Source: a virus
Length of the DNA: 30,161 nt
Reading direction: 5' to 3' (one strand)
IMG/VR virus record: IMGVR_UViG_3300044846_000590
Location: 1 to 30,161 of that record
The notes under the pieces are model-generated. The model made no database searches, was not told the DNA's origin, and worked only from the letters and a program-made list of their open reading frames with translations. The position numbers and the translations under genes are program-made. The number at the start of each line of letters is the position of its first letter. Position 1 is the first letter of the stretch. Positions 1-5,816 of this stretch are shown piece by piece.

Positions 1-137
1 GCGTATTATCCGCTATTGTTAGTATTTCAACAATTCAACCGATAGTTACTTTATTTGCCGGTTTGATTGCAATTGTTTCAGGTATAATGGCTATTCGCTA
101 TTATTACAACGCAACCAAAAAAGTAAAAAATGATTAA
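1..137 (+). CDS. Partial small membrane protein (C-terminal end)
   Basis: The window opens inside this gene. Reading from base 3 gives 44 residues before a TAA at 135-137. A hydrophobic stretch (about PIVTLFAGLIAIVSGIMAI) is followed by a short basic tail with YYYNATKKVK, so this is a membrane protein with a positively charged C-terminus. Its stop overlaps the next gene, which starts at 130. Position next to lysis genes makes a holin-like role possible, but the N-terminus is missing and no family can be assigned. Confidence 0.6.
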   Translation, partial: VLSAIVSISTIQPIVTLFAGLIAIVSGIMAIRYYYNATKKVKND

Positions 138-693
138 GAATTTAGTAATTGCAGTCTTATTGGTTGTTGTTGCTTTATTCTTATTTTCAGAACCTACATA
201 CAATAAGGGTTCTGTGACCATTGTGCGCGATACAGTTTACCAACAGAAAACATTTACAAAGTACAAAAAAGGGAATGACATTCATTCTTACACTATTTTG
301 ACCGATTCTATACAAATTCCTGTACAATTTACTGTACACGATACAATTGAGGTTTTAACCGATTATATGCGCAAATATGCGTATTCAGATACGATTAACA
401 TTGATTCAAATAATATCGTATTTATTCAGGACACAATAAGCCAAAATAAAATTTTAGGGCGTGGATTTAGCGCCAAATTAAGCGAAAAAACTATTATTGA
501 AACGCGCACTATTACGCCAAAGGTTAAGAATGCGCTTTATTTAGGCATAACAACCGATTTCAGACAGGATAAAACAATTGACAACTTAGGTATTGGCGCA
601 ATTTATAAAGTCAAAAACAAAGCTTTAATTAGTCTAAATTTAAAAACAGGTCAATCTGTGAAATATGGCGTTGGATTCTATTTAAAATTATAA
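130..693 (+). CDS. Membrane-anchored protein with beta-rich C-terminus, lysis region
   Basis: This is a 187-residue protein. Residues 4-20 are a single hydrophobic segment, usable as a membrane anchor or uncleaved signal. The middle is polar and rich in D-T pairs (RDTVY, HDTIEV, QDTIS). From about residue 135 the chain alternates hydrophobic and polar residues (LYLGITTDF, LGIGAIYKV, ALISLNLKT) and ends in GVGFYLKL, like outer-membrane beta-strands. It overlaps the preceding gene by 8 bases and sits upstream of spanin-like genes. Similar proteins with an N-terminal anchor are frequent in Bacteroidota phage lysis regions. Bridging the envelope is an inference; no enzymatic motif is seen. Confidence 0.6.
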   Translation: MIKNLVIAVLLVVVALFLFSEPTYNKGSVTIVRDTVYQQKTFTKYKKGNDIHSYTILTDSIQIPVQFTVHDTIEVLTDYMRKYAYSDTINIDSNNIVFIQDTISQNKILGRGFSAKLSEKTIIETRTITPKVKNALYLGITTDFRQDKTIDNLGIGAIYKVKNKALISLNLKTGQSVKYGVGFYLKL

Positions 694-704
694 TATGTAA
701 TAGA

Positions 705-1007
705 ATGGCAACAAATAAAAAATTAGACGTTTCAGCGAATCCCCTTCCAATAAGCTTCAAAGATTTTAGTAAAAACCCTGTCGTTGGAACTATGTTTTTG
801 GTAATTATTGGAATTTCTGTTTTATATATTGACATACGCGGAACGTTTAATAATCAGATTGAAGGACAGGGTCGCAAGATTGAAAAATTAGAAACCCGTG
901 TTGATATTGTAAGTGACGCCTTGCGCCGTTGCGATTCTTCTTTGGCTTCAGCGACAACAAAACTTTCAACCTTAGAACAATTGGGTAAGATTCAAAAGAT
1001 TAAATAA
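705..1007 (+). CDS. Candidate inner-membrane spanin (Rz-like)
   Basis: This is a 100-residue protein. A cytoplasmic-type N-terminus of about 24 residues is followed by one transmembrane helix (residues 25-44, VVGTMFLVIIGISVLYIDI). The remaining ~55 residues are charged and heptad-like (EGQGRKIEKLETRVDIVSDALRR), which predicts a periplasmic coiled coil. N-in/C-out topology plus a periplasmic coiled coil is the architecture of an i-spanin, which helps fuse inner and outer membranes at lysis. It overlaps the next gene by one base (TAATG), and that gene looks like the matching o-spanin. Spanins diverge too far for sequence identity to decide, so the call rests on topology and context. Confidence 0.55.
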   Translation: MATNKKLDVSANPLPISFKDFSKNPVVGTMFLVIIGISVLYIDIRGTFNNQIEGQGRKIEKLETRVDIVSDALRRCDSSLASATTKLSTLEQLGKIQKIK

Positions 1008-1324
1008 TGAAATATTTATTTATATTATTCTTATTTGGGTGCGGTGTTGCTGCGCAAAAAACAAGCGAAGAAATTGACCAAGAACGTGAGTTTCAACAAC
1101 TTATGTCAAAAGTTGCAGAAACAAACAATCGATCAGTTCAGGTTCAGGAAGCAGCAAGTAAAAAAGAAGCTGAATTAGTGACCAAAGCAGTTGAAAAAAT
1201 TATAACCTTGAAAAACGACGTTAAAACATTAAAAAGCGAATTAAATGAAGTCAAAGCAAGGTTGGATTCTGTTTCTATTGATACCGGTAACAAATTTGTG
1301 CTTTTGCCAATATCCAATAACTAA
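1007..1324 (+). CDS. Candidate outer-membrane lipoprotein spanin (Rz1-like), coiled coil
   Basis: This is a 105-residue protein with a short signal sequence (MKYLFILFLFGC). LFGC is a lipobox-like end with Cys12 as the candidate lipidated residue; Phe at -2 is not typical. Residues 20-95 are a long charged heptad region (EEIDQEREFQQLMSKVAE, LKNDVKTLKSELNEVKARL), a probable coiled coil. Start is tied to the preceding stop by one overlapping base. With the upstream anchored coiled-coil protein it would form an inner/outer membrane pair. Its last 80 bases also encode the start of the next gene in another frame. If the lipobox is not used it would be a secreted coiled-coil protein. Confidence 0.5.
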   Translation: MKYLFILFLFGCGVAAQKTSEEIDQEREFQQLMSKVAETNNRSVQVQEAASKKEAELVTKAVEKIITLKNDVKTLKSELNEVKARLDSVSIDTGNKFVLLPISNN

Positions 1325-1640
1325 GAAGATAGGCGAAGACACGGTTGTAATAATGACATTGAAGCAGGGCGAACAAATAAATAAAACTTTTAATAAATAC
1401 AGTCAAGATTTGGGTTTAATAAAAGATAGTTTAAAAATAAAGCGAATTCAATATGATAGTTTATTCAATACAATTTCTTTGGTCAAAGATTCGTTTTATA
1501 GTTGGAAATGGAAGTACACAGAAAACAAAAGAATTTATGAAGCTTATAACCTTAATCAAGGAAAAATTGAAAGGTTAAACGCAGCAAGTAAACTAATATT
1601 AATCGGAATAATCATTTTACAATTTAGTCAATTACATTAA
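1245..1640 (+). CDS. Candidate unimolecular-spanin-like protein
   Basis: This is a 131-residue protein. Residues 5-21 form a signal-like hydrophobic segment ending NLCFCQ, with Cys19 and Cys21 as possible lipidation sites. A helical, charged middle follows (YSQDLGLIKDSLKIKRIQYD). The C-terminus is a hydrophobic segment (KLILIGIIILQFSQLH, about 116-131). A secreted or lipidated N-terminus plus a C-terminal membrane helix is the layout of unimolecular spanins such as T1 gp11. The signal lies in an 80-base out-of-frame overlap with the upstream gene. A downstream ATG at 1353 would avoid the overlap but lose the signal, so 1245 is preferred. Function is inferred from topology. Confidence 0.55.
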   Translation: MKSKQGWILFLLIPVTNLCFCQYPITKKIGEDTVVIMTLKQGEQINKTFNKYSQDLGLIKDSLKIKRIQYDSLFNTISLVKDSFYSWKWKYTENKRIYEAYNLNQGKIERLNAASKLILIGIIILQFSQLH

Positions 1641-1642
1641 TT

Positions 1643-1858
1643 ATGAAACAATTTTTTCAGGAAGAAAACGGTCAATTTAGTATGAAGCGTCTTTGCGGAT
1701 TGCTTTGCACAATTGCTTTATGTGTTACAATGTACCATAATCAATTCAGCGACGAACACACCGCACCAAGTACGATATTGGTTGAAGCGGTTGCAATGTT
1801 AGCTTTTGGAACGTTAGGTTTGACTTCAGTTGAAAAAATATTCAAGAAAAATGACTAA
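1643..1858 (+). CDS. Holin-like small membrane protein
   Basis: This is a 71-residue protein. A polar N-terminus with a FFQEENGQFSMKRLCG pattern is followed by two hydrophobic helices (about residues 17-33 and 47-63) and a basic tail (EKIFKKND). The N-terminal EENGxFSxxRL pattern is common in small two-helix proteins beside endolysin genes of Bacteroidota phages, which are generally regarded as holins. It starts two bases after the preceding stop and ends inside the next tiny gene, so it is part of the lysis operon. A holin would form the inner-membrane lesion that releases or activates the endolysin at 1934. Confidence 0.65.
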   Translation: MKQFFQEENGQFSMKRLCGLLCTIALCVTMYHNQFSDEHTAPSTILVEAVAMLAFGTLGLTSVEKIFKKND

Positions 1859-1937
1859 TTACGAAAAAAGGGTGCTAACTTCAGTTGGCATTTTATATAT
1901 AGCATTTTTAATTTATTTATTTAAACATCTTTTATGA
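1851..1937 (+). CDS. 28-residue single-helix membrane peptide
   Basis: A tiny reading frame, MTNYEKRVLTSVGIL followed by a hydrophobic helix and KHLL. It overlaps the holin-like gene by 8 bases and reaches the endolysin start with an ATGA overlap (ATG 1934, TGA 1935-1937). The double overlap, the fit into the only gap in the operon and the coherent membrane-helix sequence support it as a real gene. It might be a holin partner, antiholin or pinholin-type peptide, but nothing in the sequence decides this. Confidence 0.6.
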   Translation: MTNYEKRVLTSVGILYIAFLIYLFKHLL

Positions 1938-2398
1938 AGTTAAGTGAACATTTGGATTTGTCCGAAGTTATAAGAAGTGAAAGCGCAAAACGCAACGGTA
2001 TTTCAAATATGCCGACCGAAGCACATATTGCAAATTTTAAACTATTGGCTGAAAAAGTATTTGAACCAATACGCAACCATTTCCGTTGTCCAATTCATAT
2101 TTCAAGTGGGTACAGAAGCGCAGAATTAAATAAATGCATTGGCGGTTCAGCGACAAGTCAGCATTGTCAGGGCGAAGCCATTGATATTGATATGGACGGA
2201 ACGCCAAACGGTGTAACAAATAAAATGATATTTAATTACATTAAAGACAATTTGGAATTTGACCAATTGATTTACGAATTTGGGAATGATACAAACCCCG
2301 ATTGGGTTCACGTCAGTTATGAAAGCACGGGTAAACAAAGAAAACAAGTATTAAAAGCATATAAAGAAAACGGAAAAACAAAATACAAACCATACTAA
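1934..2398 (+). CDS. Endolysin, M15-family peptidase
   Basis: This 154-residue protein matches the zinc D-Ala-D-Ala carboxypeptidase/M15 fold that cuts peptidoglycan cross-bridges. Visible motifs are SGYRS (58-62), GSATSQHCQGEAIDID (71-86, with ligands His77 and Asp84) and PDWVHVSY (122-129, with ligand His126). There is no signal peptide, so export to the periplasm would depend on a holin. The ATG overlaps the stop of the upstream membrane peptide (ATGA). Length is normal for phage M15 single-domain lysins. It closes the lysis cassette. Confidence 0.9.
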   Translation: MKLSEHLDLSEVIRSESAKRNGISNMPTEAHIANFKLLAEKVFEPIRNHFRCPIHISSGYRSAELNKCIGGSATSQHCQGEAIDIDMDGTPNGVTNKMIFNYIKDNLEFDQLIYEFGNDTNPDWVHVSYESTGKQRKQVLKAYKENGKTKYKPY

Positions 2399-3139
2399 AT
2401 GACCAACCTAAAAACAAAACGCCGAAGACTATTTTTTGATATTGAAACTTCGCCTAACATTGGTTTATTTTGGGAAGCCGGATATAAAAAGAATATAGAT
2501 TATTCAAACATAATTCAAGAACGTGCAATTATTTGTATCTGTTATAAGTGGGAAGACGATAAAGAAGTTTATGCTTTACATTGGGACGCCAAACAAAATG
2601 ACAAGAAAATGCTTCAACAATTTATTGAAGTTGCAAATGTCGCTAACGAATTGGTGGGTCACAATGGGGACAAATTTGACTTGGCTTGGATTCGAACAAG
2701 GTGTTTGTTTCACGGTATTGAAATGTTCCCAAAATATACAACTATTGACACTTTAAAGGTTGCCCGTCAAAAATTTAGATTTAATTCTAATAGGTTGAAT
2801 TACATTGCTGACTATTTAGGATTGGGTCAAAAGATTAAGACCGAATTTAATCTTTGGAAGGATATTCTTTTACATAAGGATAAGGACGCAATGGAAGCTA
2901 TGCTTAAATATTGCAAAAAGGACGTTGTTTTACTTGAAAAAGTTTTTAAACATTTAAACACACATATTGAACCTAAAACGCATTATGGCGTTATATTTGG
3001 CGAAGACAGGGGTTCGTGTCCTGAATGTGGATCGGACGATTTGATTAAAAATAATAAAGTCGTAACGGCAACAGGTTTGACGCGTATTCAGTATAAGTGC
3101 AAAACTTGTAATAAATATCATTCTAAAACGGACAAATAA
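2399..3139 (+). CDS. DEDDy 3'-5' exonuclease with C-terminal zinc ribbon
   Basis: This 246-residue protein has an RNase H-like exonuclease core. ExoI is FFDIET (Asp14, Glu16), ExoII is GHNGDKFDLAW (around Asp94), and ExoIII is YCKKDVVLLE (Tyr171, Asp175), giving a DEDDy set. The C-terminus carries a zinc ribbon, CPECG (207-211) and CKTCNK (234-239). Free-standing exonucleases of this kind occur in phages that lack or separate the polymerase proofreading domain. It would act in DNA replication, repair or recombination with the ERF and nuclease genes downstream. It starts directly after the endolysin stop. No polymerase domain is present. Confidence 0.85.
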   Translation: MTNLKTKRRRLFFDIETSPNIGLFWEAGYKKNIDYSNIIQERAIICICYKWEDDKEVYALHWDAKQNDKKMLQQFIEVANVANELVGHNGDKFDLAWIRTRCLFHGIEMFPKYTTIDTLKVARQKFRFNSNRLNYIADYLGLGQKIKTEFNLWKDILLHKDKDAMEAMLKYCKKDVVLLEKVFKHLNTHIEPKTHYGVIFGEDRGSCPECGSDDLIKNNKVVTATGLTRIQYKCKTCNKYHSKTDK

Positions 3140-3140
3140 A

Positions 3141-3344
3141 ATGAGTAAAATTCTATATAATATTATTGACGATTTGTTGGCGCGTGAAGACAAAGGTTTA
3201 AAGGAATACGGTACGACAATGGACAGAACCGATTTGACTGAAATTGATTGGTTGCAACACGCCTACGAAGAAGCTTTGGATTTAAGCATTTACTTGAAAA
3301 AACTTATAAATATTAAAAAAAATGAAAATGCCAAAAGGTTTTAA
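3141..3344 (+). CDS. Small MazG-like helical phage protein
   Basis: This is a 67-residue, probably all-helical protein. It contains KEYGTTMDRTDL followed by WLQHAYEEALDLSIYLKKL. The E-x-x-D-x-x-x-Y pattern at the end resembles the metal-binding helix of MazG-type NTP pyrophosphohydrolases, and short phage proteins with 'EALDLAIYLK' are often placed near that group. It is too short for a complete catalytic site, so activity is uncertain. It starts two bases after the exonuclease and overlaps the next frame by 23 bases. Confidence 0.55.
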   Translation: MSKILYNIIDDLLAREDKGLKEYGTTMDRTDLTEIDWLQHAYEEALDLSIYLKKLINIKKNENAKRF

Positions 3345-3510
3345 TAAATGGACACTTCAACAACAGGAAGATTTTTTTTCTAAAAAGCTTCAGGAATTAT
3401 ACGCCATTGAACAGGACATAAGAAGAACATTGGCAAAGATTCGCGGCGGTAATAGAATGGAATTTAAAGAAATTGAACGTCCGGACGAAGCCGAATTAAA
3501 AGGGTTATAA
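3322..3510 (+). CDS. Hypothetical small protein
   Basis: This is a 62-residue charged protein of unknown function. The first 45 residues look helical (KWTLQQQEDFFSKKLQELYAI) and the tail is acidic (KEIERPDEAELKGL). Two start codons are possible, ATG 3322 or ATG 3328 (MPKGF). The second gives a shorter overlap with the previous gene. Its stop overlaps the next start by one base (TAATGG), which supports translation as part of the operon. No family is recognised. Confidence 0.6.
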   Translation: MKMPKGFNKWTLQQQEDFFSKKLQELYAIEQDIRRTLAKIRGGNRMEFKEIERPDEAELKGL

Positions 3511-3767
3511 TGGAAGATCAAAAACCAAATACTGAACCCGAAGTTACCGAAGAAGGTATTGAGTGGGAAGAAGCCGAAACCACAACGCGCAGCGACTTAA
3601 TTAGTTGCGCGTATTACGCATATAGCGCAGTTGAAGATATTGATTTGACTTTGGTTTCAAAGATTGAAGCCAACAAAATACGTCGTATTAAAAGACAATC
3701 TATTGACATTATTGCCGAAGTTATTGGCGAAATGCACGCAGAAATATTTGATTTGGGCGAAGAATAG
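3510..3767 (+). CDS. Hypothetical acidic protein
   Basis: This is an 85-residue protein with a strongly acidic, disordered N-terminus (EPEVTEEGIEWEEAE) and a helical C-terminal half (LVSKIEANKIRRIKRQSID and IIAEVIGEMHAEIFDLGEE). No catalytic motif is seen and no family is recognised. It is the last gene of the left operon: its TAG is followed immediately by the operator-like repeats and the promoter at 3768-3838. Confidence 0.6.
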   Translation: MEDQKPNTEPEVTEEGIEWEEAETTTRSDLISCAYYAYSAVEDIDLTLVSKIEANKIRRIKRQSIDIIAEVIGEMHAEIFDLGEE

Positions 3768-3796
3768 CCGTTTATCATTTTATTTTGCCGTTTATC
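3768..3796 (+). repeat. Tandem operator-like repeats CCGTTTATC, 20-bp period (copy 1)
   Basis: CCGTTTATC occurs at 3768-3776 and again at 3788-3796, exactly 20 bases apart, or two helical turns. The array starts immediately after a stop codon and lies just upstream of the promoter at 3806-3838. The same arrangement, CCATTTATC and CCATTCATC with the same 20-base period, precedes the second promoter at 13824. The position suits an activator or repressor site. The TTTATC core resembles part of a DnaA box. Confidence 0.6.
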
Positions 3797-3805
3797 CATA
3801 TATTT

Positions 3806-3838
3806 TTTGTTTTATATTGTGTATATTCTGTATATTTG
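3806..3838 (+). promoter_or_regulatory. Bacteroidota-type promoter for the replication operon
   Basis: TTTG at 3806-3809 and TATATTTG at 3831-3838 match the -33 (TTTG) and -7 (TAnnTTTG) elements of Bacteroidota promoters, with a 21-base spacer. The next gene starts at 3859. The segment 3806-3844 is identical at 35 of 39 positions to 13824-13862, including most of the spacer, which would not be expected of a bare promoter. Transcription would begin near 3845 and run rightward. Confidence 0.75.
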
Positions 3839-3858
3839 TGTTAAGAAAAAACCAAATT

Positions 3859-4068
3859 ATGACTATAACAAACGAAACAATTGGCGAATTGTACTTAAAA
3901 AACGCAATAAAAGCCGCAGATTATGCAGGCGCTTTGGGGTTCAGTCGCGGAACTTTAAACCTTATTTTGAATTATGTAAGGGAAGGAAATTTAAACCGCA
4001 TTGAAGAACTAACGCACGAAGCATTGGAAGAAATTGAAAATATATTTATCAAACATCAAATAAATTAA
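3859..4068 (+). CDS. Hypothetical small helical protein, first gene of replication operon
   Basis: This is a 69-residue protein. The frame stays open upstream to 3664, but that would run through the promoter, so ATG 3859, 20 bases after the -7 element, is chosen. The sequence is helical: ELYLKNAIKAADYAGALGF, then RGTLNLILNYVREG, then an acidic helix. The second part could be a small helix-turn-helix, but no family is recognised. As the first gene behind the regulated promoter it might be an early regulator. Confidence 0.65.
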   Translation: MTITNETIGELYLKNAIKAADYAGALGFSRGTLNLILNYVREGNLNRIEELTHEALEEIENIFIKHQIN

Positions 4069-4069
4069 A

Positions 4070-4324
4070 ATGAATCAGTTAGCAAAATTGGAAAACTTGC
4101 GTGACAATGTTCGTTATTGGGAATGGCTTTTTGATATTAGCGACAAATCAAACGCACGTCAAAGATTAGAAGGTTTAAAAATTGCACGTCAGCATTTAAA
4201 AAACCATAAAGCAAAATATTTCCCGCACCTATTGCAACAACCTAAAAACAATTTTCCAAAAGTACCGTTTATTCCAATGTCAGATTGGACAGAAAGATTT
4301 GAAGAATACGGGGATATGTACTAA
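4070..4324 (+). CDS. Hypothetical protein
   Basis: This is an 84-residue basic protein of unknown function. The N-terminal two thirds are helical and charged (LENLRDNVRYWEWLFDISD, ARQHLKNHKAKYFPHLL), and the C-terminal third is proline- and aromatic-rich (FPKVPFIPMSDWTERFEEYG). It begins two bases after the preceding stop and is followed by a 24-base gap before the ERF gene. Its place between an early gene and the ERF protein suggests an accessory role in DNA metabolism, but nothing in the sequence shows which. Confidence 0.65.
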   Translation: MNQLAKLENLRDNVRYWEWLFDISDKSNARQRLEGLKIARQHLKNHKAKYFPHLLQQPKNNFPKVPFIPMSDWTERFEEYGDMY

Positions 4325-4348
4325 ATTTATAAACCTAAAAAAACCTAT

Positions 4349-4969
4349 ATGAAATTAGTAAAAATTCAATCAGAATTAAAAGCGCCCAAAGGGCAGGTAA
4401 ACAAGTTTGGCAATTACAAATACCGCAGCGCCGAAGATATTATTGAAGCTGCGAAACCAATTCTTCATAAATACAATTGTGCTTTGCTTATTAGTGACGA
4501 AATCGTGCAAGTTTCTGACCGCGTTTATGTTAAAGCAACTGCAATGCTAATTGACGAACAAAACGAAGAATTGCCAATTCGTGTTCACGGTTGGGCGCGT
4601 GAAGAAGAAGTTAAAAAAGGAATGGACGCCGCACAAATTACGGGTTCAGCTTCTTCATATGCCCGCAAATATGCTTTGAATGGTTTGTTTGCAATTGACG
4701 ATACAAAAGACGCAGACGCAACAAACGAACACAAAGACGAAGTCGGAAATGACAAACGTTTATATTTGTTGACTTTGTTGGAATCCACAACATATGACGA
4801 ACAGGCAAAAGAAAAATTGGCATTACGTATTGAATCAATTACAACACAGGATTCATACGAAAAAGCTTTTACAAACCTTCAGTCAAATCAAATACAAGAC
4901 AAAGATCGTATTGCAATGGGTTTGAATTACAATCAAAACGATATTAAGAAAACAACAAAAAGAAAATAA
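4349..4969 (+). CDS. erf: ERF-family single-strand annealing protein
   Basis: This 206-residue protein belongs to the ERF superfamily of phage recombinases, which anneal complementary single strands. The N-terminus has the typical KFGNYKYRSAEDIIEAAKPIL. The diagnostic core is at about 96-122: ITGSASSYARKYALNGLF followed by AIDDTKDAD. The C-terminal ~70 residues are variable, charged and end in a basic tail (KKTTKRK). It overlaps the next gene by one base. Together with the SSB-tail-like protein at 5581 and the nucleases at 2399 and 7982 it forms a recombination set. Confidence 0.9.
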   Translation: MKLVKIQSELKAPKGQVNKFGNYKYRSAEDIIEAAKPILHKYNCALLISDEIVQVSDRVYVKATAMLIDEQNEELPIRVHGWAREEEVKKGMDAAQITGSASSYARKYALNGLFAIDDTKDADATNEHKDEVGNDKRLYLLTLLESTTYDEQAKEKLALRIESITTQDSYEKAFTNLQSNQIQDKDRIAMGLNYNQNDIKKTTKRK

Positions 4970-5364
4970 TGCGCGAATATACAATTGAAGAATTAACGAA
5001 TAAAGCGGAACGAATGTTAGACTTTTTACAGAAATCGCTTCCAAAAAATGACACGCCCGATTATCACGATTCATTGATTAAAAGATTAGATACTTTAAAT
5101 GTGGCAATGACACAGTCAGGGGAATACAGAACTGCCGCAGAATATAAGATTGAATGCGTAATTGACGGCGAAATAGGCGACAAGATCGGGGAAATAATGG
5201 ACGGCAAACTTGCAACGTCAACTGTCAATATGTGGATCAAAAGCAAGGCGCGCGAATGGTCACGTTTACGCAATGCGTTTGACAGAATTAATGCTTCTTC
5301 AGTACATCAAATAGACGCCATTCGTTCAATTCTTAGTTGGGAAAAAGCAAAAATAAACCTATAA
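4969..5364 (+). CDS. Conserved-looking phage protein of unknown function
   Basis: This is a 131-residue, mostly helical protein. It starts with REYTIEELTNKAERMLDFLQ and has a central EYRTAAEYKIECVIDGEIGD and a basic segment WIKSKAREWSRLRNAFDRIN. The pattern of basic helices and its place directly after ERF (one-base overlap) suggest a DNA-metabolism accessory role, perhaps an ERF partner. No enzymatic motif is visible and no named family is recognised. Confidence 0.6.
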   Translation: MREYTIEELTNKAERMLDFLQKSLPKNDTPDYHDSLIKRLDTLNVAMTQSGEYRTAAEYKIECVIDGEIGDKIGEIMDGKLATSTVNMWIKSKAREWSRLRNAFDRINASSVHQIDAIRSILSWEKAKINL

Positions 5365-5365
5365 T

Positions 5366-5581
5366 ATGAAACAAGAAACCTATCAAGACTTAGAAAACGG
5401 AATGCAAAAATTGCTTCCAATGGAACGCCAAATGTTATTGGCTGAAGTTTATCACTATTGTTGGTATTCGCCCGAAGCTTACAATGAATTAAAAGCATTC
5501 CTTCAAAAATGGGAAGAAGGTTGCCAAGTAAAAGCAGTATTTTTTAAACCGGAATCAGAAGATTCCACAAACCAAATATAA
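5366..5581 (+). CDS. Hypothetical protein
   Basis: This is a 71-residue helical protein rich in aromatic residues (LLAEVYHYCWYSPEAYNELKAFLQKWEEG). Unknown function. It starts one base after the previous stop and overlaps the next start by one base (TAATG), so it is translationally embedded in the recombination operon. Confidence 0.6.
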   Translation: MKQETYQDLENGMQKLLPMERQMLLAEVYHYCWYSPEAYNELKAFLQKWEEGCQVKAVFFKPESEDSTNQI

Positions 5582-5814
5582 TGTCAGAAGTAAAAAAAGA
5601 ATCAATTGGTGCTTGGAAGCGTACAACGCCAAAGGGCGAAGTAATCAATTTCACAATTAATGGTCAGCGTTACAATATGTGGGTCAATGCTTATAAAGAC
5701 AAACCTGCGCAACCTGACTACAAAATTTATGAAGACAATTACGTTGCACCAACAGAACCAAAACCACAATCAAAACAAGAATTTAAACCATTGTCAGAAG
5801 ACGATTTATTTTAA
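5581..5814 (+). CDS. Small protein with SSB-like acidic C-terminal tail
   Basis: This is a 77-residue protein. Residues 8-50 look like a small beta domain (GAWKRTTPKGEVINFTINGQ, RYNMWVNAYKD). A proline/glutamine linker follows, and the end is PLSEDDLF. A flexible linker with an acidic terminus ending in a hydrophobic residue is what bacterial SSB uses (consensus DDIPF) to recruit partners. Located in the ERF operon, it may be a reduced ssDNA-binding or SSB-mimic protein. The beta part is too small for a standard OB fold, so the functional reading is an inference. Confidence 0.55.
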   Translation: MSEVKKESIGAWKRTTPKGEVINFTINGQRYNMWVNAYKDKPAQPDYKIYEDNYVAPTEPKPQSKQEFKPLSEDDLF

Positions 5815-5816
5815 TT

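Noticed and set aside
3664-3858. Upstream extension of the 69-residue gene at 3859
   Set aside because: It would pass through the stop-proximal repeats and the promoter; the ATG 3859 suits the predicted transcription start.
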